DNA of 64,000 bases from Siphonodentalium dalli (taxonomy: Eukaryota > Mollusca > Scaphopoda > Gadilida > Siphonodentaliidae). Within the stretch, counting starts at the first letter, position 1. Every line of letters starts with the position of its first letter. The stretch is taken from positions 114,537,319 through 114,601,318 of the forward strand of contig CP136066.1 in assembly GCA_032622095.1 (NCBI GenBank), read 5' to 3'. Below are positions 45,106 to 58,022 of the stretch, one piece after another. Both the position numbers and the translations under genes were made by a program. The notes beneath the pieces were generated by a model, which was not told the DNA's origin, ran no database searches, and saw nothing but the letters and a program-made list of their open reading frames with translations.

Positions 45106-45790
45106 TCACTTGTCTTGCTGTCTTTGGGGCCAGCCAAGAACTTTGGAAACATTATTTGGATCAGGTAACATACCCTCATTGGAAATGATATGGCCTAGAA
45201 AAGTTACACTTGATCGCGACAAATGACATTTACTTGGGAGAAATTTTAGGCCTGAGTCCTTGATTCGATGCAGGACTTCACGCACATTTTCGACATGATT
45301 TATGAACGATTTACCCACCACCACTATGTCGTCTATGTTAATTAGAAGAGAAACTCACTGTAAACCACGGAAGATGAGCTCCATTGTACGTTGGACATAG
45401 TATGGCATAGTAACGTACTCGTGCAAATCATATTTTGTCACAAATGCTGTCTTACAAAGGTCAGATTCACGGACAGGAATTTGATGATACGAACCCATGC
45501 AATCAAAAGTACTAAAAAGACATGAGCCGGCTGCTAATTCAATGCAGTCTTGTATTCTCGAAATCGGCCACGCGTATTTTCTGGTGACTGCGTTTACGGC
45601 CCGATAATCAACACATAGGTGCAATTCATTAGCATGAGGCTTAGGAACCATAACAATTAGACCACTCCAGGGGATAGTTGAAGGACGTATCACCTCCTGT
45701 AATAAAAGCTTATTAATTGTTTCTCAAGTTCCCCTGCTTAAGCCATTGGTACACGTCTTGGTAATTGTTTGACGGGTTGGGCATCCCCAG
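45106..45790 (-). pseudogene. Gypsy reverse transcriptase
   Basis: Motifs in order: TEHEIVTGDAQPVKQLPRRV (~45800-45745), RPSTIPWSGLIVMVPKP, CVDYRAVNAVTRK, FSTFDCMGSYHQIPV (palm Asp), TMPYYVQRTMELIF (a shortened version of the usual TMPFGL... segment) and INIDDIVVVG, the active-site box (~45325). Then LPSKCHLSRSSVTFLGHIIS and LPDPNNVSKVLGWP follow. Interrupted by stops near 45700 and 45355 and a frame change. The missing residues in the TMP segment are a small deletion. Confidence 0.85.
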
Positions 45791-45839
45791 TTACAATTTC
45801 GTGTTCCGTTATAAAAGTCCTCCCTACGTCATCCCCATT

Positions 45840-46690
45840 TAAAAAAAACATCCCGAAACTCCCATAGTAACCCTGATAACCCCTGCTTGTTCGGGTGTTA
45901 TATTTTTAGTAGCATCATCATACAACTCTTTCAAATGTTCAGGCACTGAATAGTTTTCTGAATCACTCCCATCGAAGGTAGGGTTCTTCGGTGAAGGCAC
46001 ACTAACATGGTCTTTGACAATCGGATTGCGAGGCAAAACCTGTCTAATTGCTGCAAAGTCATCAGTGGCATTGGGATCCTCATGTGTGAATAGAACCAAA
46101 TGGCCTATAACTTCATCTTGGTGTATTTTAATTGGCACTGTAGTTGGGTTCATGACGCTTAATTTACATGTGACATGATGCTCTAAATCTAATAATGAAT
46201 TGGCAACAAATAGTTCAGATTGTTCTAAATAAGATGGATTGGGCTCAACAATTACTTGGCCCACATTTTCAATTGATTCATTGGGTTCAATAAAAACGTC
46301 TACTACGCACTCTGAGAAAGGCGGAACACAATAAAGATCAGCGGAACTAACTTGCCTAATTCGTCCAGGTACACTCACTTGGACACATGGTAAAGGTGTA
46401 TCTTTAAGATAAATAATTCCCTCACTTAACATTAAGTCGGCTAGACCATCATCATTTTGCAGTATGTCGATCCCTAAGAGACCATCATCTGCTATATCAG
46501 CCACTATTACTTCTTTTTCAAGTTTCAAGTCACAAAATTTAATAGTAAAAAGTCCTTTGCCATATTCACACAATGGATTGCCACAAGCGTTAGATAACAA
46601 AGAAGATGAATTAAGTTTTGGTTGTTTACACTTTGGTATTTTATCAAACACACGTTTTGTAAGTACTGTACGAGTAGCACCGGGGCAGTG
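45840..46690 (-). pseudogene. Gypsy protease region and protease-RT spacer
   Basis: A 270-codon frame begins in the retropepsin fold: GATRTVLTKRVFDKIP, ADIADDGLLGIDIL (the hydrophobic LLGxD motif), then a long spacer (PNESIENVGQVIVEPNPSYL, HVTCKLSVMNPTTVPIKIHQ) that leads into RT. The catalytic Asp-Thr/Ser-Gly triad just before ATRT reads Cys-Pro-Gly in the best frame, so the protease active site is lost or frameshifted. Most of the frame is otherwise open. Confidence 0.75.
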
Positions 46691-46699
46691 ATCTCTAGA

Positions 46700-48500
46700 A
46701 CTGACTGTTGCCCCTCTGTGTCAGTTCTGAAGCATTTAAAGACAAACCATATGGTTGAGTTAATTTTGCACCCTGTGATACATGAGGAATATCACCTTTT
46801 TGTCTGAAAAATTGAGGTTGAGACACGCTATTGGGTCCCTGGAAACGCCCTGCTGGACAAGAGTTAGCGTAATGTCCCATGTTTTAGACACCGGAAACAA
46901 GTTACCTCCCTTGGGTATTTTGATTCAAACTGGGGATTCCCAACTGGATCCATCAACCTAGGTTTCTGAATTTCACCCTCTAACTTTGAGATCCTTCCAA
47001 ATAAGGTCTTTATAATTTCCTCATTTTCTAAATCTACTTTGGGTGGAACAAAATTTGGTTTACTTCTGGGCTTCTGGGCACAGAATTTAATGGCTTTTTC
47101 CACATAGAAGGTTTAATTTTCTCAGTTTTAATTTGATCAGGCCCTTCAAATTCAACAACGCGTGTTGGTCGTTTACGTTTCCTCTCAAAATAAGGCTCAA
47201 ATGATGTGGCCCCGGTTACTTTGTTTTTGGGCTTCATGAAACTGTACTACATAATTGTTAGCCTGTTCTATGTCCACAGGTTCCTTGACAAATTCAACAT
47301 GAAAACGAACTTTGTCATCTTGAAGACCATCTAAGAAACGTCTTAAAAGGTCTACACCCCTGGTAACTTAACTTCTATCAGGGTAGGCCTTGTCATAAAG
47401 CGTTATTAATGTTGTGGCATAATCTTCGACTGATTCATTGGGCTGTTGATTACGCTTGCTAAATTGTGCAGCGTAAATTTTGGTTGTTTCCACCATCCTG
47501 TAACGACCCTCAAGTTCAGAAATAAACTCTTGATAAATCCCAATAACATTTTGAGAAAGTTGGCCAAAGTCCCCCGAAGCTTCATGTAACCTGGGAAGTA
47601 ATTAATCAAGACGCTCATTATCAGAACACCCTTGTCTATCTGGTACTGCATTATAACGATTGAACCAAACTTTCCAGTGCTCTTTTCCAGTAAAACTGGT
47701 AATTTGGCCCCAACTCGTTTTGACTCTCTATTAGAAGAAATGGGCAAAGACTGATAACTCCCACACTGACTCATCTGATTGGCTCTCCGAAAAGGCCCTT
47801 CTTGTTGGGCACGTTCTACGATAACGTACTGGTCCCCTCTGACTGTTTGACGGGCTAGAAAACTCTGCCCTATTTTGTGAATAAGATCTACTGGGTATGT
47901 CAACGCCTGACAATTGTGGGCTGTTGTTTGGTACAGGATTTGTAACAATATTACTTACTGCTTGGTGGACAGTTTCATTGATTTTGTTGGACACATCTCG
48001 CATAGCTCCCTTAATGCCGTCGGCAATAAGCTGGGCTATGTCTGGAGTTGGTCTATCATGTCACACTCCCTGGTTCTCGTTTGAACAAGTATCCCCATCG
48101 TCTCTTACAGGATTAGCAACCATTAAAACATGTGGACTATTAGTATCACCTGAATCAACTTCGGTCTGGATATTTGGGCCACCCACAACCAATTTGACCC
48201 GATCTTCGAATTTGTCCAGATTTATCATTTCTGAGATACGGTATCCATGCTCCCTTCAAGATTATCTACACGTTGTTTCATGTGGTGCTCTGATGGTGGT
48301 GTGGGTGCAAGGGACTTTGGTTCCTCTGGCCGTATGCGTTCCCCACTGGTCTCATCTCCACGGTGTTGGTTAACGCCCTGGTTGCGTTGTGTCGCTTGTT
48401 GGTATTGCGATTGAGCGATTTGGATCAGCTTCTTGGATTCGAAGCTGCATTCCAGCTTACACACGATGTCTATTATATCGACCCTAGGATCCTAAGCTAT
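46700..48500 (-). pseudogene. Gypsy gag (capsid and zinc knuckle), broken
   Basis: This gene encoded the structural protein of the retrotransposon particle. From the N-terminal side: a Gln-rich start (KLIQIAQSQYQQATQRNQG, ~48430), PPSEHHMKQRVDNLEGS, then INETVHQAVSNIVTNPVPNN. A Retrotrans_gag-type capsid follows in shifting frames near 47700-47400. Basic linkers (ERKRKRPTRVVEFEG) lead to a CCHC zinc knuckle split by a frameshift (CFRCLKHG... and GHYANSC, ~46910-46865). At least five frame changes. The plus-strand frame at 47897-48373 is its shadow. Confidence 0.75.
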
Positions 48501-48510
48501 TAAGTCCTAT

Positions 48511-51400
48511 AGAAATCTACGGCCGCCCCATAAGAAACCAGACCATGTTCTTTACAATTGCTGGTGAGCTAAAATTTCATTTTGAACGACAACCAGCTGC
48601 CTGTGCCATCGAACAAACGATGTTTTACCGGCCGATCGTCATTAGTCTTGGTATATGTAAGTCAGATTCGTCAGATGCTCGACCACAGTATCGTCGAGGT
48701 TAATTTGGCTGGTAGTTTGTTCGATGAGTCGGGACTATATATGTCATCCTGAAGCTCCTCGTCAACGGTAACACCTGGTGGATCGGGAAGCAGAGGGATA
48801 TTGCGGTATCATCGCACATTGCTCTGTCGTCACATTCTTTATCCTGCCTTCTATCGAAATCGACAGTGTACAACACTCGTTCTGTGAGTCTCCAATCGTG
48901 TGTCGGTATCAGCCAGGTAATGAAGCTGTCTTCCCTATACCTGGGATGTCCAGCAATGCCCTGTCTGAACACTGATTAATGTGTTATCTTCGTCGGAAAC
49001 ATGTTTCCCTGTTGAAATATACGGAAATGTATGGTGGTGACTTTCTCTTTGAAGAAGGCGCAATAGTCAGGGTAGATATATAGAGGTTTGTCTCGTGGAA
49101 AACAAAAGTGATTGCATTCGTTGAAGGCGATGTGTGACCTGATACTGACTTTTCTTTTCCTTCACTGAAGAAAATTGAAGCAAATGCCTTTGTTAAAAGC
49201 AATATCTAAGGGCAACACAACATCAATTCTTGGAAGTGATCGAGATTTGCCTTCACTTACAGAAGGAACTAGAACGGTCTGTCGGAAATTCTTCCTTGAA
49301 GAATTCGAGACCAAAACTTGTGTCGTTTTGATAAAAGCGTTGATGATTGGAGATTGTCGCTCTAACGAACAAACGAATAATGTGTCTATGAAGTCCATCA
49401 AAGAGGAACATTACTGTTAACAATGGGTGTGACGCATTTACTGAAAATGGAAGGTGTAACTTTAATGAAAATGAAATGGTATACCATTTCCTTCACGGAA
49501 GGAAACCGAGGACGATTGTGGATCTCACCTTAATGAAATTGGAATTTGGACTTTAATAGTTGAGCTGGATATAGATTATCTTCGCTGACGACACTCAATG
49601 GAATGTGGAAGCTGGAAAGTGTCGCTTGAATACAATGAAGCGTTATGACCATGAGGTGTCGCTTTAATGAATAGAGGATGAATGTGCAATTTCTTTTTTA
49701 TATTGTCATATAAAGTTTAGTAAAACCAAGTTATAGCCATGGTATTTTTGTAAAGTCTTATATTGACTAGTCCAGTATCAAGTGATGGAGCCTCTGGTGT
49801 ATCCACTCCGCTATGTTAGCCGCCGTTGGCATGGTTGAGAATAATATGGTGGACCAAATATGGGGAAAATGTGTGTGAGATAGCTAAAACTTTGATGCGT
49901 CAAATCATATATAGCAAACTCCCTGTTCTGTTAAATCTGCCACAAATCATCCATCTTTAGATGCTTGTCATCTCAACACATCACCGGTTGTAAAACTTTT
50001 GTTTCAAATGTGATAACATCACACAATCTTGCTATTTATGACTCAAAAACATCATTCAGTAAGCAGCCATCACGCGCTGTGTATTTTGGTGAAGCCGCAA
50101 ATTACATTACATATGGCATATCCTTCGGAACGCTCCACCGGTCCACAGTTCCGAGAAACATATAGCCCCCATGCTCGCATGCATTTCGTTGCATCAGATT
50201 AACGACGACAACTATGACAGTGACGTTTTGGCATGAGTCGTCAACACCTGTATCCATGAGTTAATTATCGGAACTTGACGCACAACAGGACACAATCCCT
50301 TACACGCATTTCTAACATCTACATACGTCTACTTTTCGCATTTAATTAAGTCACTAGATATTATCAGTTTGGATTTATTAAAATATAACTTGAACACTGT
50401 TATATGCTTCAGCACAATCATATACATGGATATCCTCATTTGCCTGCAAGGAAACTGAAACTGACCTATATCTGAGTTTTCACCGGCTGCATGGTGGTGC
50501 TTCAGGTTTCTTGTTCTTACTTTTATTCTTTTTTCCTCGTATCCATTTCGGAATCTGACCTTAAATGTCGTTTCAGTTATTTGTTCGGAAGATCACAAAA
50601 TTGGGACCAGATCGGATCAGATCAAAATTATATTAATTGCATGAACTGTGGTATATGCATGCACGCACACTTAATACACTCACTCACTTGCTACCGAGCT
50701 GAGTATAGCATTCATTAATGAACGCGTGATATTGGTTATTTCCTGGCGTATTGCTCATCGAAAGATATGTATTATTATTTCAGGGACCAGAAAAGAAGGG
50801 TGCCTCGCCCCTCCACGCTGGGGTTAATTAATCATTTTCATACCTTGGTACCAAAAGTAACCTACATATATATGTGCATTGAGATCATAATAATCACACC
50901 AGGCGCATGCAAATGCCATTTCTGCATGTGTAGAGCTACTTGTGTAGTTATCTGAATTAATAGATAGGGCATATAAAAGTGTAAACAGGGTTTATACTGT
51001 AGCGGCGAGATTTGCGGTTCTTGAGTTTTATACACAAGAAAAACTCTTGGCATTGTATGCGTATCATTATGTGAGCGATCGGTCGTCATTATATCAGTTG
51101 ATAATACAATCATCGTCTTATGGTCCTGCGCGTCAACATATCCTCGTGCAATTAGGTTTATATTGGACTAAATATTCAAATAGATTCATATTGGAAAATT
51201 AAATGGGCCTTGAATCACTCGATTGCATATTCGGTTTTTTATATTTTCCCCTGTATCGACATAGGTCGATAAATACTTCAACTACCTTTTTATGGGCATT
51301 ATATATCCACGGAAGACGCTTTAAAGTCATAAAAAATACAACCTTGAACACGACGCTTGGGTGAAAAACAAACAAACAGCCATTTGTACGGCATGGAACA
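48511..51400. other. Unannotated stretch
   Basis: No known domain is found. The minus-strand frame 48700-48972 (90 codons) and the overlapping frames at 49162-49420 have no recognisable motif. Positions 49430-49680 loosely repeat 'gtgt(a/c)(a/g)ctttaatgaa'. No sign of the missing gypsy 5' LTR. Confidence 0.4.
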
Positions 51401-51402
51401 GA

Positions 51403-51457
51403 AAAGAGCGTTCCGTGTTAGTATATTCCCCATATGGTAGAAATAATAAAGAGCGTT
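51403..51457 (+). repeat. AAAGAGCG pair with conserved spacer
   Basis: AAAGAGCGTT at 51403 is followed by 'gtgttagtatattccccatatgg' and a second AAAGAGCGTTT at 51448. The same arrangement occurs at 22843-22894 and, in the TTAA elements, at 17622-17673. Confidence 0.7.
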
Positions 51458-53390
51458 TGTTTCACTTCTGAACGAAAAATTTAAATACAACTGGAAAATG
51501 CCGCACCGTTACCATGGACAGTATTATTCAGAACATATGAAGCCGATATATGAATAGTTCGTGTATTTGTCAACCTATCGCATACCTCCTTCCGAATTAC
51601 ATTGACAGAATTTGGAAGCTCGCGATGAGTCATGTCCGTTTAACAATCAACATTTGAGTCAAATGATAATATACACACCATCTATTAAAATGTAGCCGAA
51701 TGTACATTACTCGGAAATGTTTAGCAAATTGCTGTGGGATCGGATGAGATCTTGAAAGAATGGATGTGTCAATGAATATACACATGTTTGAATGAAAAGA
51801 TTTAATGATTGGTCATTCTGAGTCATTTGCAAATAATTTTGAGCTATTTAAATAATATTTACATACAATAAGTAATATGCATGTAAGATTAAATAACAAA
51901 CTAAGTACACAGTGTATTTATATAATTGCATTATACATATACGAAGGATCTTAAATGCGTGACTTAGAATGCGAAAATGAATAACCCTTTCTTTACTGCA
52001 TGGATTTCCCGACACAGTGATAAATTATTGTCTAATATTCATTTGAAGGGGTGTTCAAGAAAAATGTGCAGATAACAGATTCGAAAAGATAATACAGTTA
52101 AGTGGAGAAGGATTCACATTCCTTGGTGGGAAATGTTGAGATAATAAGATCAACAAATTACCGTTTGTTGGCCTTATTATCGCAACTTCCAAAGGGGACT
52201 ACTCGTCAATAAGTATTCAGTAAAACAAAAACAAACAGGTTAAAGATATATCCAAGGTTACACATTTGTTTATGAACCAATGTGTTTATACATTTATGTT
52301 CTATATTGTATACTAATAACAACTATGAATGTCACCTGGACAATAGCATTATGCTATAGGCGCAGCTTGTTTGTTCTATTTGTATATATGTAGTACATTT
52401 ACGATGATTTAACAATTTATATAAGTACTCAATGACGAATAGCTCCCTTTAGAGATGTCCATATAATAAGTTCAAATGCGGCCGTTTTGTTGAACTTTTT
52501 GTCTGAACATTGCCCGCAAATGAATAGGAATCCTTTTTACTTTTATTTTCTGAATAATAGACAATACCCAGTTACTTTTTGTTGTAAGAATCGTATCTGT
52601 AGGTGAACTATTTTGTCAAAATAATTGCACGAAGTGAAACTTTTGTACTGCTATAATTATATGCTAAAAATACCTCAAGAATTATAATTGCATTGACGAG
52701 AAAAGGTATTGCTCTATCTCCAAATACATTTCAGCGAATAGTAAGCATAATACTGACATTTAAGCAAAAGAAAATTCAAACTGATCAAATTACCAATACC
52801 ATATATTTGTCAAAACCGGGTGGTCAAATTTACAATCAAGTTCCCCGCAAAAAAAAAACAACAATGGGACATATAACACCAACGTACGAGTCGAGCCGAC
52901 GAATTATCAGCAGAAACAAAAACGCATGTTATGATCTTCGAAAGAAATAGTAAGAGCGTATATTAATGTACCACCAAAATCTAAGATGTTCTAGTCGGTT
53001 TCCTTGTGGCAAATAAGCGTTTCTTGTAAAAAAAACAAAAAAACATTAATAAATGAATAATAACAAATAAGCGTTTCTTGTCAAAAAAAAAACATTAATA
53101 AATAAATAATAACAAATAAATACGGGAAACTGTGTTATTATGCGGTGACATGAATGTTACCTACCTTCTGGGGAGTCTGTCATTTGAAATCGCTCTGAAT
53201 CGAGAAATTCGAATAATACCGAGATCAAAGGCCATCATTCTGGCTGATTCACAAGAAAACTAAAACGTACCAAGAGTTGAATGCTACCAGAAAAAATATA
53301 TAAATAGGAAAACAGCTGCTCAGCTGAGGTTTAAGTCCGACTCATGCAAGGCAGTACGACATAGGCTGTATCACATAATACATCATACAT
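51458..53390. other. Unannotated AT-rich stretch with a short tandem duplication
   Basis: No gene is recognised. Two ~52-bp copies of 'aaataagcgtttcttgt(a/c)aaaaaaa...cattaataaat(g/a)aataataac' lie in tandem at 53011-53114. The 85-codon frame at 52693-52950 has no family motif. Confidence 0.45.
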
Positions 53391-54196
53391 TTTGAGATTG
53401 AGAAAATATCAAATGAAAAGAGTGCAACAATTATTCACACAATATCAGGAGGAAAATATGTTATGCACTCCTAAGAATGGTAGTGGCAAATTATTGGGAA
53501 AAACTGTTTTTTCTCACCCAGTGAGGCTAGTAATGCACGATGAATACACCACAAGTAGTAGCTTTGTGGGAAGAGACTCTGAGTTATGGGGTACTGCGAA
53601 ATGTTATCCTCTGAAAATGTTAAACAAATGAAATTGCTTTGGATCGAAAATTGTCCTTTCTACTTAAGGTTGATACCAAAAAACTAAAAAACACACCACG
53701 CGAGTGGTGGGACACAAGAAATTACAAATTAATAGAAATAAAAAACATCCGAGCTGTTCAGCTAAAAATCCGTCATGACATTCCATGGGAGATATCCTGG
53801 CGTGTGGAATGTAAATATCAAGTTCTTAGACATGAGAAATATTTTCTACGTTTTGCGCATAATCCATTTCTTGAATCTGCTCCACCTGATGGGTCTTCTC
53901 TCATTTATCTTACAACACTCTGTAATACAAAATGTATATTTACACGGACAATATAACACTAATTGATAATTATATAAAAGTCAAGTGATACACATATATA
54001 ATAAAATTAAGTAAATGATATCTAATGACCGACACATTAGGTCGATGTTTGTTTTGAAAGGACCATGTATTTGGTTCCATTCAAAACAGTCCCTCTGTTC
54101 TACCTCCCCCATTGTTATATATGCCCAAAATACCGGCCGGACTACCCGCCTGTGGACGCTACATCTCGACGTTATAAGGTAGCGGCATGCTACCTG
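53391..54196. other. Unrecognised open frames
   Basis: Frames of 79 codons (53392-53631) and 105 codons (53639-53956) follow each other on the plus strand. Their amino-acid composition is ordinary, but no motif ties them to a family. They could be a decayed gene or chance. Confidence 0.25.
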
Positions 54197-54650
54197 CATG
54201 AGGGCAACCTAGAACATTGTACTCGCTCGCTCGTCTCCGGTCGGTGTTATTAACCCCGCAAAATGGCGCTGTTGGCAACGAGAGCCTGGTTGTCTTCGTG
54301 TGGTTTCGGACAGTATATCCTAATGATGCGCTGTACTGCAATACCTCTCACTGACGCGTCCACGGCCGATGTTATTAACCCCTCACAATCCGGTAAAATA
54401 CCGTATTGACTGAGATAGCCCGGATTTTGAGGGGTTCATAACATCGACCGTGGACGCGTCAGCCAGTCAATATTTGGATGACACACTCAGGTGGTATTGC
54501 ACTACCGCGCATCATCAAAATATACTGTCCAAAACCACACGAAGAGACCCGGGGTAACCCGGGCTTTCTTAACCAATATCGGCATTTGCGGGGTTAATAT
54601 CACAGGCCGGAGCGGAGCGAGCGAGTAAAATTTTCTAGGATGCCCTCATG
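54197..54650. mobile_element. 454-bp palindromic (foldback/hairpin) element
   Basis: The two halves are imperfect reverse complements: outer 'catgagggcaacctagaa' pairs with 'ttttctaggatgccctcatg', then 'tactcgctcgctcg', 'ttaaccccgcaaa', 'cttcgtgtggttt(c/t)ggacagtatat', 'gacgcgtccacgg(c/t)cgatgttat' match across the centre near 54400. Arms differ by small indels. It has no coding potential. The target duplication was not identified. Confidence 0.65.
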
Positions 54651-55539
54651 TGGTATTAACTTTCGGCGACATCTTATACGGTTACTTCACTAAAATATGT
54701 CTAGGGTACGTCGACAATTGGTATTAACGTAATTGAATAGGCCTACAGTTGCTCTCACGGCGTGCTCAATGACAAAGTGAACGAACTCTACTAACTTGAA
54801 CGATGTCAATAGTCATGTGTTTAGTTGTCAGGTATAAGTACTATATTTACTAAATACAAGCGTATGTATACATCTCTATTGTCATGCTTTATCTGAATGT
54901 AACGCTCATTTGTATAAAATTAAAATCAATCTTCAAGTGGATTATAAGGCTGACCTGCAATTACAACGGAAACATTTTGGCAATCATTTAGTGAGGCCAA
55001 TTATATATATAATGTATGAAGGATTTACGTGTCTTCTAATTTCTTTGATGTGTCTGCGTGGTGACAGAATACCTTTCAGCAACAACGACATATACTTTAT
55101 TATATATGTAAAACAGATACAAACTGATACCTAAATATTTCAAAATGTTGGTAATTTCCAACTTGACAACTCCGTGTTGGCCCGGGGTAGACTATGCCTA
55201 CTGCCCCACTGCGAGTGGTACACATCCCCTAATGTGGCACCCTCTTTTTCGTGGGGTGCATCCCGTGAGGTGTGGCGTAGGAGTCATGGAGGAGGCACTA
55301 GGGCGGCTATATCACATGAGGCATAGACATGCGGATAAGACTTACTCATGCTTCTCTTTGGTGTATTGTTCACGCCTGTCTCACTGTGGAGAGGTACCAG
55401 GATCTGCTATATGCAGTGACTAAACGGGTCACAGCTTCAGCTCTCTACCAGTCTGCGGCCCGATCACAATTCGACGAGTAGCCCACGGCGGCTGCTGTGG
55501 TATTTGTCGATTTTTTTAAATTTTCCTATGGCAACTCAA
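54651..55539. other. Non-coding stretch
   Basis: No recognisable gene. The frame at 55145-55423 (92 codons) is Cys/His-rich by chance composition and shows no spacing of a known zinc finger. Confidence 0.35.
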
Positions 55540-55888
55540 ATAAAAAAAACAACGTATTGCTCGTAAAAATGAGGACTCACCAAGTTCCAATGATGATGTG
55601 GTATTCCATTTGTACCTGGTTCTTGGCTTTGACCAAAATGTGAAAAGACCTTCTATCTTTGTTATTGATAAAACGCTACAAACCATTGCTGGACAATTGA
55701 AATATGTTAAACCAATCAGGACTGTGCCAATCAGTGGCTCTCTATTGATTGAATGTTCAAAGGAAGTTCAATCTGATGCTGTGCCACAGTTAACAACTAT
55801 TGCAGACACCAGTGTCGGTTACTACTCACAAGACATCGAATCGTAGCAGAGCTTTGTTGCGGACCGCGATAGCTTATTCTTCGGAATA
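55540..55888 (+). pseudogene. Non-LTR retrotransposon ORF1 (gag-like), 5' part
   Basis: The frame 55598-55846 reads LGFDQNVKRPSIFVIDKTLQ, then LKYVKPIRTVPISGSLLIEC and SKEVQSDAVPQLTTI. This is the RNA-binding N-terminal part of an ORF1/gag-like protein as found in I/Nimb-type LINEs (pattern: IQKGL...VK.LRSGDLLIEV). After one frameshift the sequence continues ALLRTAIAYSSES and is cut by the foldback element. It resumes at 61087 with EILAELAPQEVTEVR, in the same frame. Confidence 0.7.
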
Positions 55889-55909
55889 GGGACATGACAA
55901 TCTGCGGGA

Positions 55910-56330
55910 TGGGATGGGATATGGGACAAAACGACAATCTGCGGGACAGAATTTCAAATTGCGTGGGACGGCCGATATCTCGAGGAATACAGGGAGCAAG
56001 GGGCTCATTTTGGTGGCTAACGAAAGGCCCACATTCGCCCTATCCACACATATTAACCCCACCACTGACCGGACACCAGAAGTTGCATTATTTGATCGAC
56101 AACTGACCTAACATGGGGTGGAATTTGGGATAGAATGACAATCTTCGGGACAGGATTTTCAAATTGCGTGGGACGGCCGATATCTCGAGGAATACAGCGC
56201 GCAGAGGGCTCCTTTTTATGTTTAACGAAAGGTCCACATTCGCCCTATCCACACATATTAACCCCGCCACTAACCGGACACCGGAAGTTACATTATTCTG
56301 TCGACAACTGACCAAACATAAAATGCCACA
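55910..56330 (+). repeat. Two ~200-bp tandem subrepeats in the left foldback arm
   Basis: 'ttgcgtgggacggccgatatctcgaggaatac', 'gaaagg(c/t)ccacattcgccctatccacacatattaacccc' and 'gaccggacaccagaagtt' occur twice (about 55960-56100 and 56165-56310). The right arm has the same two copies in reverse complement at 60660-61045. Confidence 0.8.
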
Positions 56331-56988
56331 AACACGAAAAACTGCGTTCGACATTAATGTTTATAATTTAGATTTCTCGATGAATACGCTAGCAAACAAC
56401 AAGTTTTAGGTATCAAATAACGCAGTGGAATATTGTAGTGGCGAACACGCAAACACGCGCCGATAAAACAGCTAAAAATAGACTCGATGTTTACAATTAC
56501 AGGATATATTTCAGCTGGTATATTCAATATAATGGGGCGTATAGTATATCAAAATGTAGGATTAGACACAGTGAATGTATTTTTTCCCAAATGGGTCCAC
56601 TACGCGGTGAAATTGTTGCAGAAATTCGCTCCAAGAAAGAGCGCTACTTTTCTCGAAAAAAATAGAATGGCCGACTGAAGCCGTTCTATCGTTCCAACTA
56701 AGCCGTTCTTAGCAGCACTTCATCCACAAAATACGAATATACACCATGTATCAGAAGACATATCAAATGTAATCTTTAAAAGGTATTTGCGCTTTTCATT
56801 TGTTATAATTCACACTTATTTTTTATTTTAGTTGTGATTAAAAGCCCAGGCCGGAAGCCGGTGTCCGGCGATTACAAGCCAAGTTACAAAATAAATTAAC
56901 TGGTTTGAATGCATGAATATGTCAATGGTCAGACTGCTCGAAAGAATATTCAAATCAAATAGTGCTTATAGACTTAAAAACTTATGTG

Positions 56989-57840
56989 TCCGCCAGTCAT
57001 ATGCGGTGGAAGTTCTCATATTATCTGCTGGTCATACGCGGGGGAGATTCTCATATGAACATATTACCTGCCGGTCATACGCGGGGGAGGTTCTCATATG
57101 AACATACTATCCGCCGGTCATACGCGAGGGAGGTTCTCATATTATCCTCCGGTCATACGTGGGGGATGTTCTCATATTATCCTCCGGTCATATGTGGGGG
57201 AGGTTCTCATATGAACATAATTTTTATTATCCGCCGGTCATACACGGGGGAGGTTCTCATATGAACATATTATCCACCGGTCATACACGGTGGAGGTTCA
57301 TATTATCCACCAGTCATACACGAGGGAGGTTCTCGTATTACCCCCCGGTCATACGTGGGGCAGATTCTCATATGAACATATTATCCGCCGGTCATATGCG
57401 AGGGAGGTTCTCATATTATCCACCGGTCATACGTGAGGGAGGTTCTCATATTATCCTCCGGTCATACATGGGAGAGGTTCTCATATGAACATATTATCTG
57501 CCGGTCATACACGGTGGAGGTTCATATTATCCGCCGGTCATACGCGGTGGAGGTTCATATTATCCGCCGGTCATATGTGAGGGGGGTTCTCATATTATCC
57601 TCCGGTCACACATGGGGGAGGTTCTCATATTATCCTCCGGTCATACGCGGGAGAGGTTCTCATATGAACATATTATCCACCGGCCATACGCAGTGGAGGT
57701 TCATATTATCCGCCAGTCATACGCGAGGGAGGTTCTCATATTATCCTCCGGTCCTGATATGAACATATTATCCGCCGTTCATACGCGGTGGAGGTTCATA
57801 TTATCCACTGGTCATATGCGAGGGAGGTTCTCATATTATC
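56989..57840 (+). repeat. Minisatellite block, plus orientation
   Basis: Units of ~33-43 bp built on 'ccgccggtcatacgcgggggaggttctcatatgaacatattat'. Three variants are mixed: full (with catatgaacatattat), short (aggttcatattat) and intermediate (aggttctcatattat). Frames stay open because stop codons are rare in the unit. Confidence 0.9.
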
Positions 57841-57853
57841 TCAAATCAAATGA

Positions 57854-58022
57854 GGATAATATGAGAACCTCCACCGCGTATGGCCGGCGGTAATATGTTC
57901 ATATGCAAACCTCCCCCGCGTATGGCCGGCATATAATATGAGAACCTCCCTCACGTATTACTGGCAGATAATATAAACCTCCACCGCGTATGACTGTCGA
58001 ATGATATTTTCATATGAGAACC
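57854..58022 (-). repeat. Minisatellite block, minus orientation (short)
   Basis: The same unit in reverse complement ('ataatatgagaacctccaccgcgtatggccggcgg'), separated from the preceding block by the spacer tcaaatcaaatga. It ends at the small palindrome 'gagaaccctgaggttctc'. Confidence 0.85.

Larger units (their letters stand above)
34323..48510 (-). mobile_element. Minus-strand Ty3/gypsy retrotransposon, interrupted
   Basis: In minus-strand order: gag with zinc knuckle, protease region, RT, RNase H, integrase, an extra ORF, polypurine tract and a possible 3' LTR. The integrase is split by the 4,968-bp pogo-like element (38691-43658). Without that insertion the copy is about 9.2 kb. No 5' LTR or primer-binding site is recognised beyond 48510, so the copy is probably 5'-truncated. 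All coding parts carry stops or frameshifts. Confidence 0.7.

Noticed and set aside
47897-48373. 158-codon plus-strand frame
   Set aside because: Antisense to the gypsy gag; no motif of its own.
53392-53956. Two consecutive plus-strand frames that look moderately protein-like
   Set aside because: No motif could be assigned and the frames do not join without a shift; kept only as an unannotated stretch.
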